A stretch of 64,000 nt of DNA from Dictyophora rubrovolvata. Lineage: Eukaryota; Basidiomycota; Agaricomycetes; Phallales; Phallaceae. Position 1 is the first letter of the stretch, and each line of letters begins with the position of its first letter. Under the pieces are notes generated by a model. That model saw only the letters and a list, made by a program, of their open reading frames with translations. It searched no databases and was not told where the DNA came from. Location: positions 2,232,001-2,296,000 of the forward strand of contig CP114120.1 in assembly GCA_029959195.1 (NCBI GenBank). Reading direction: 5' to 3'. This document shows positions 60,298 to 64,000 of this stretch, piece after piece. Position numbers and translations under genes: made by a program.

Positions 60298-63200
60298 AGT
60301 ACAATCTGTGCAGGTGCTACCACTGCTTTGTATACGACATGTGTTTTTTATATCTATATCTATATTTATTTTTTTAGGTAGCCTATTTGACGAGACAAGA
60401 TAAAGCAAGCTTTGCGCGTGCGGAGTAGCTATAAATTATAATACATACCATACAATGCATGTCTCGCCGTTTCGGATGATTTTTATCCTGAGCTGAGATA
60501 ATACTCTCGCTCGCAAAAATCAATTACTAAGTACAAGCATAGGAGCATCGACAGGGTGAAACCATTTAGCCAATCACTTCAAGTACAAGCGAGTGGGATG
60601 AGGCTGAGGCTGCAGGCAAGGGGGCGGGGGGAATATCTTTTAGGCCATATTGATATAGGCTTTAAACTGTTTTAGGAAATTTTATATTGGTAAGAAAGAG
60701 GCACAAGGCCTTTTTCCTTTTTCTCTCTTTTTTTTTCTCAGACTCCGAGTGACGAGTCTGCGCAGTGCGCACTCGCGTCGCGCGTCAATTCAAGCTTGAA
60801 AACGGATTCAAAGTTGGATTCGACCCTGAGGCTGGGGATGACTGATGGGCTGATGGTTGATAATACTTCATGTACATGTTATGTCAGACTTGTCATGGTA
60901 TGCTCGATTCATGTGAAAAATCTTCGATACGTAGTTAGAGTAACTTGCTATATAGTACTTGAGGCAAAAGCTTGTCGGATCTGCGATCGCGTACCATACA
61001 TAGTACGGTTATTATTTGTATGAGCGGTGATGTCGAGGTCTCATCTCATTTGTTTAGATCTACACATGAACACAAACAGAGATGATGCACTGATGCGCGC
61101 GCGTGCGTGCTCTCCTAAATTTTTTTATTCATTCACTCTTAATTGAACCGAGACGTAAAAGGATATGATGGAAACAATGAATGAATAAATCCGGGGAACG
61201 GGATAACTTTGAATTAATCATTCATGATTGGATATGGGGTTTGGGGACATGAGGCGAGCCGGTTGGATGTATGTAAACATGTTAGACCACCGGATGTATG
61301 TAACGAGCTGAGGTGACATCGCGACTCCGGACATGGCTGCGCATGGTGCACTAGGGGACTGCTGAATTAGACCAGAACCAGCACAACATACCAATACTTT
61401 TTTCAACGGAGGCCGAGAGATGGTTGGTAATCTGTATTCGGTAGTCCCGGATTTCGGGACGGCGAAGCAGTCGTCAACTTGCTTGGTGAGATTGACATGA
61501 TATTAATTAGTTTTCAACTCACTAGACCCCTGGTAGTAGACTTCACAGGCTTTGAATGTTCGTGATGGGCACAATTATACTTACCAAACGTAAGTACATA
61601 TGTAAGTATGGCAAAGTTGCCGATTTCGATTTTCGATTCACGATTGATGGAATGGTGATGTATATAGTATGTATATGGCCACTGTGGCACTGCGTACCTG
61701 TGGCGTTTATCATGGTTTACTGTCACTGAAAGAACAGTTGATTGTAAATCCTCCAGCTCAGCCCATCCAAAAAGCCAAAAAGCTGTCAGCAAAAACCCTG
61801 TTAAAAAAAGGTTTATTGGATGTTATTGGCTCATTAGGACGCTCACTGGCAGAATTTGTTGATGATTGCGTCGCTGACATAGAACGACAATGGGCGCTTG
61901 ATTTCTATTTTTAGTATTTACAACATCTTCCAAGTTCCGTCTGTGTCTGTCCTGTCAATCCGGTCTTTTCAAGTGCCGTATGTAACTTTGACAAGCAAAT
62001 ATAGGAGTAACTGAACTCAAAACTGATTCTTAGTTTGAATAACAGGGGAAAAGGTTTCAGATTGTGGTACTTGAAACTTGAAAGTTATTATACCACAAGA
62101 CTCGACGACGTTGAAACGTCCGAAATGTCCGACCGAGTATACTCACCGATCAATACCCAAATCCGTCATCTGTCTAGGAATAAATATGTATTCAAGTCCC
62201 CTAATTCTTTTATGAAAAACAATGCAGGGTCGGTCGCGGAGCTCTAGACTTTGTGATGTTGTCACTTTTATGCACGACCCTTTGGCTACAACTGCCCGCT
62301 TCGGAAGTCAGATAAGTACATAAGGATAAGTAAGTGTCATAAGACTCGGGTAAGGGGAGGTAAGGGAAAATTTGTGGGGTGCTCAGTTTGTCGCCTTATG
62401 TGCGTGAATTACGTTAGATGTAAAACGGGTTCAAACTTCAGCATGCTCATTCAATTCCCACATTGCACAAAGCGATGGTTTTTTTTGCTCTTACCCCTAC
62501 TGAACTACTCGGGTCCACTTCCAGAATCAATGATTAATCCGAACCGCAAAAAGGACTGTCATGATAAACCAATTAAAAAAGCGGATATGATCTCATAACG
62601 GTATCCGAGTCCTTCAACGTTTATCCATCCAGAAATTGACCCGAAGTTTCGTACCGAGATAAAACTCCAGGATTATGCCTATACATAACATACCTCGAAT
62701 TTATCAAGACATTTAATTTTTTTGCACGCTTTGAATTCAGCGAACACTACTCGCGTCAAAAAAGATAATGAAAGAAGGAATGGTGGGTTCCTCCGAAGTT
62801 TACTCGTATTCATATGGATATTGCGATCTGATCAATTTATTAACTGCTGAGTGAGAAAGAAGGAAAAGCACTCGAGGTCTATTTACTCGAACTCGGCCCG
62901 TTTTCTCCTTGAAGCCTCTAACTAAGCACGATTGCAAGGAAAATCCGTCCGACTGTAAGCTCGAGGCACATTAAAGCACGTTTGTTCGGAATGATCCAGT
63001 TTTTTCTTATAAGTACATATGCGTACATACTCCATCTGGGAATTATCCCAGCCAAGTTAATATCAGTCTCCTTATTTGGATTCCCGATATGAAATACCAT
63101 TTCTTCCATTCATGTAATTCGAAAACTTGGGGGTAATACTGATAAGCTGTTTTTTTTTTCCTTGCACCTTTCGGCACGTTGTTCGGAGGAATGTATAAAA

Positions 63201-64000
63201 TGCTCGGAAAAGACATTTCAGCGACCAGTCATGATCGGTGACTGGGTGGTGCAATTCCGCGAGTCTTCGTAAGAACGTAATTTTGGTTACGCTTATGGAT
63301 GGATTGTCCGTTGTCCGTCGTGTGTATAAGAACGTTGAAACTTGAAAGACTTCTTTTTATTGTCAGCTTCATGATGATGGAAGAAGTCGTATTTGGAAAA
63401 AATTTGACGCTGGCTATGGCCGATGCCTCCGCGGCCAACTGAGGCCTTACGTAAGTCCCTCTGTTTCTTTTTTTGAAACCTCTTGTTCAGCAAATGGGCA
63501 TAGCAGTGCACGTCTGATTTGGTCTCATGGCTCTTGTTCGTTTTAATTGTCTCCTATTGAATCTGGGGTTCTTTGATTCTTATTATATTAAAAAGTTCTA
63601 GACCCGTTCACTTTATTGCAAAAAGCTCTTTAGCAGCAATGTTAAAGTCTTAAAGATCAGCACTCAAAAAGCGAAACAAAAGGTCCGTTCAGTTGTAAGT
63701 AATAACTTGAAGAAGGTTATCTGAATAACCTTCCGACCACCCTCGAAATATGGAGCTAACAAGCTGTTCTTCAGCTAGTGCCAGCCTGTGTGTTCCGATC
63801 TCGAGTCCAGACCTCAAAAGTTACAACTCTATTTCAAGTTCACCTCCAAACAAGAGTCTGGGCCCATGAATCGCATTTACGCCGACGTTATTCAAGTAAC
63901 ACTAGACCTCTGATCTTCCAAGCTCCGAATTGCCCTTCTCCCTCAATTGTTCTATCCCACTTTATTTCATCTCCATTAAAATTCACCAATCAGTGCCTCG

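Larger units (their letters stand above)
58424..64000. other. 3' flank of the Ecl1-like gene and gene-free sequence to the right edge
   Basis: The first 600 bp are strongly pyrimidine-rich and probably 3' UTR. No gene is supported over the remaining 5 kb; frames such as 61669-61914 and 59461-59685 resemble nothing. Contains the repeats at 59332 and 59718, the hairpin at 60263-60297, and exact TACATATGTA palindromes at 60115-60124 and 61595-61604. Confidence 0.55.

Noticed and set aside
61669-61914. 81-codon frame with a helical-looking C-terminus
   Set aside because: Begins in repetitive TATGTATA sequence and has no recognisable family; insufficient support.
1-64000. Retroelement, DNA transposon, rRNA or CRISPR content
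   Set aside because: No reverse transcriptase, integrase or transposase motifs, no long terminal or inverted repeats, no rRNA-like sequence and no spaced direct repeats were seen by eye.

Overview
This window is nuclear DNA from a filamentous basidiomycete, most likely an agaricomycete. Genes are cut by many short GT-AG introns (mostly about 40-115 nt). Several protein families are typical of mushroom-forming fungi: an F-box protein, norsolorinic-acid-reductase-type aldo/keto reductases, an Ecl1/2/3 zinc-binding protein and a GRAM/VASt sterol-transfer protein. I found no mobile element with a recognisable protein, no rRNA, no convincing tRNA and no CRISPR array. All exon maps were joined by eye from splice sites and reading frame. 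Except where noted, exon lengths sum to whole codons.

Layout. 1-1196 (+): 3' part of APC2, the cullin subunit of the anaphase-promoting complex. 1326-2051 (-): FMN-binding Alr4036/PPOX-type protein. 2165-3607 (-): aldo/keto reductase AKR-1, containing a 9-nt micro-exon. 3690-4036: diverged repeats. About 4670-5640 (-): probable remnant of a nucleoside hydrolase. 5.65-9.9 kb: no gene. 9904-12454 (+): F-box protein. 14450-15781 and 16996-18256 (+): tandem pair of related multi-pass membrane proteins, genes A and B. 19622-20839 (+): secreted protein of unknown function. 21395-24716 (+): kinesin. 26856-29873 (-): LAM/GRAMD1-type GRAM-VASt protein, divergent from a kelch/BTB (Ral2-like) gene at 30177-33764 (+). 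35301-36737 (-): second aldo/keto reductase, AKR-2, with two in-frame stops. 36.8-56.0 kb: about 19 kb with no supportable gene. 56031-58423 (+): Ecl1/2/3 zinc-binding protein. 58.4-64 kb: no gene, several simple repeats.

How the genes relate. The core genes (APC2, kinesin, sterol transfer, Ral2-like, Ecl1-like) are housekeeping or regulatory and share no obvious pathway. The two aldo/keto reductases are paralogues with the same intron positions. The A/B pair is a local duplication that kept its promoter layout. I did not find a coherent new multi-gene system. The most unusual signals concern gene structure. A 40-nt block is an intron in gene A but must be coding in gene B. A 9-nt exon is conserved between the two AKR genes. 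Consecutive 14-nt and 21-nt exons are conserved in A and B. A 10-bp palindrome, TACATATGTA, recurs six times in intergenic DNA.
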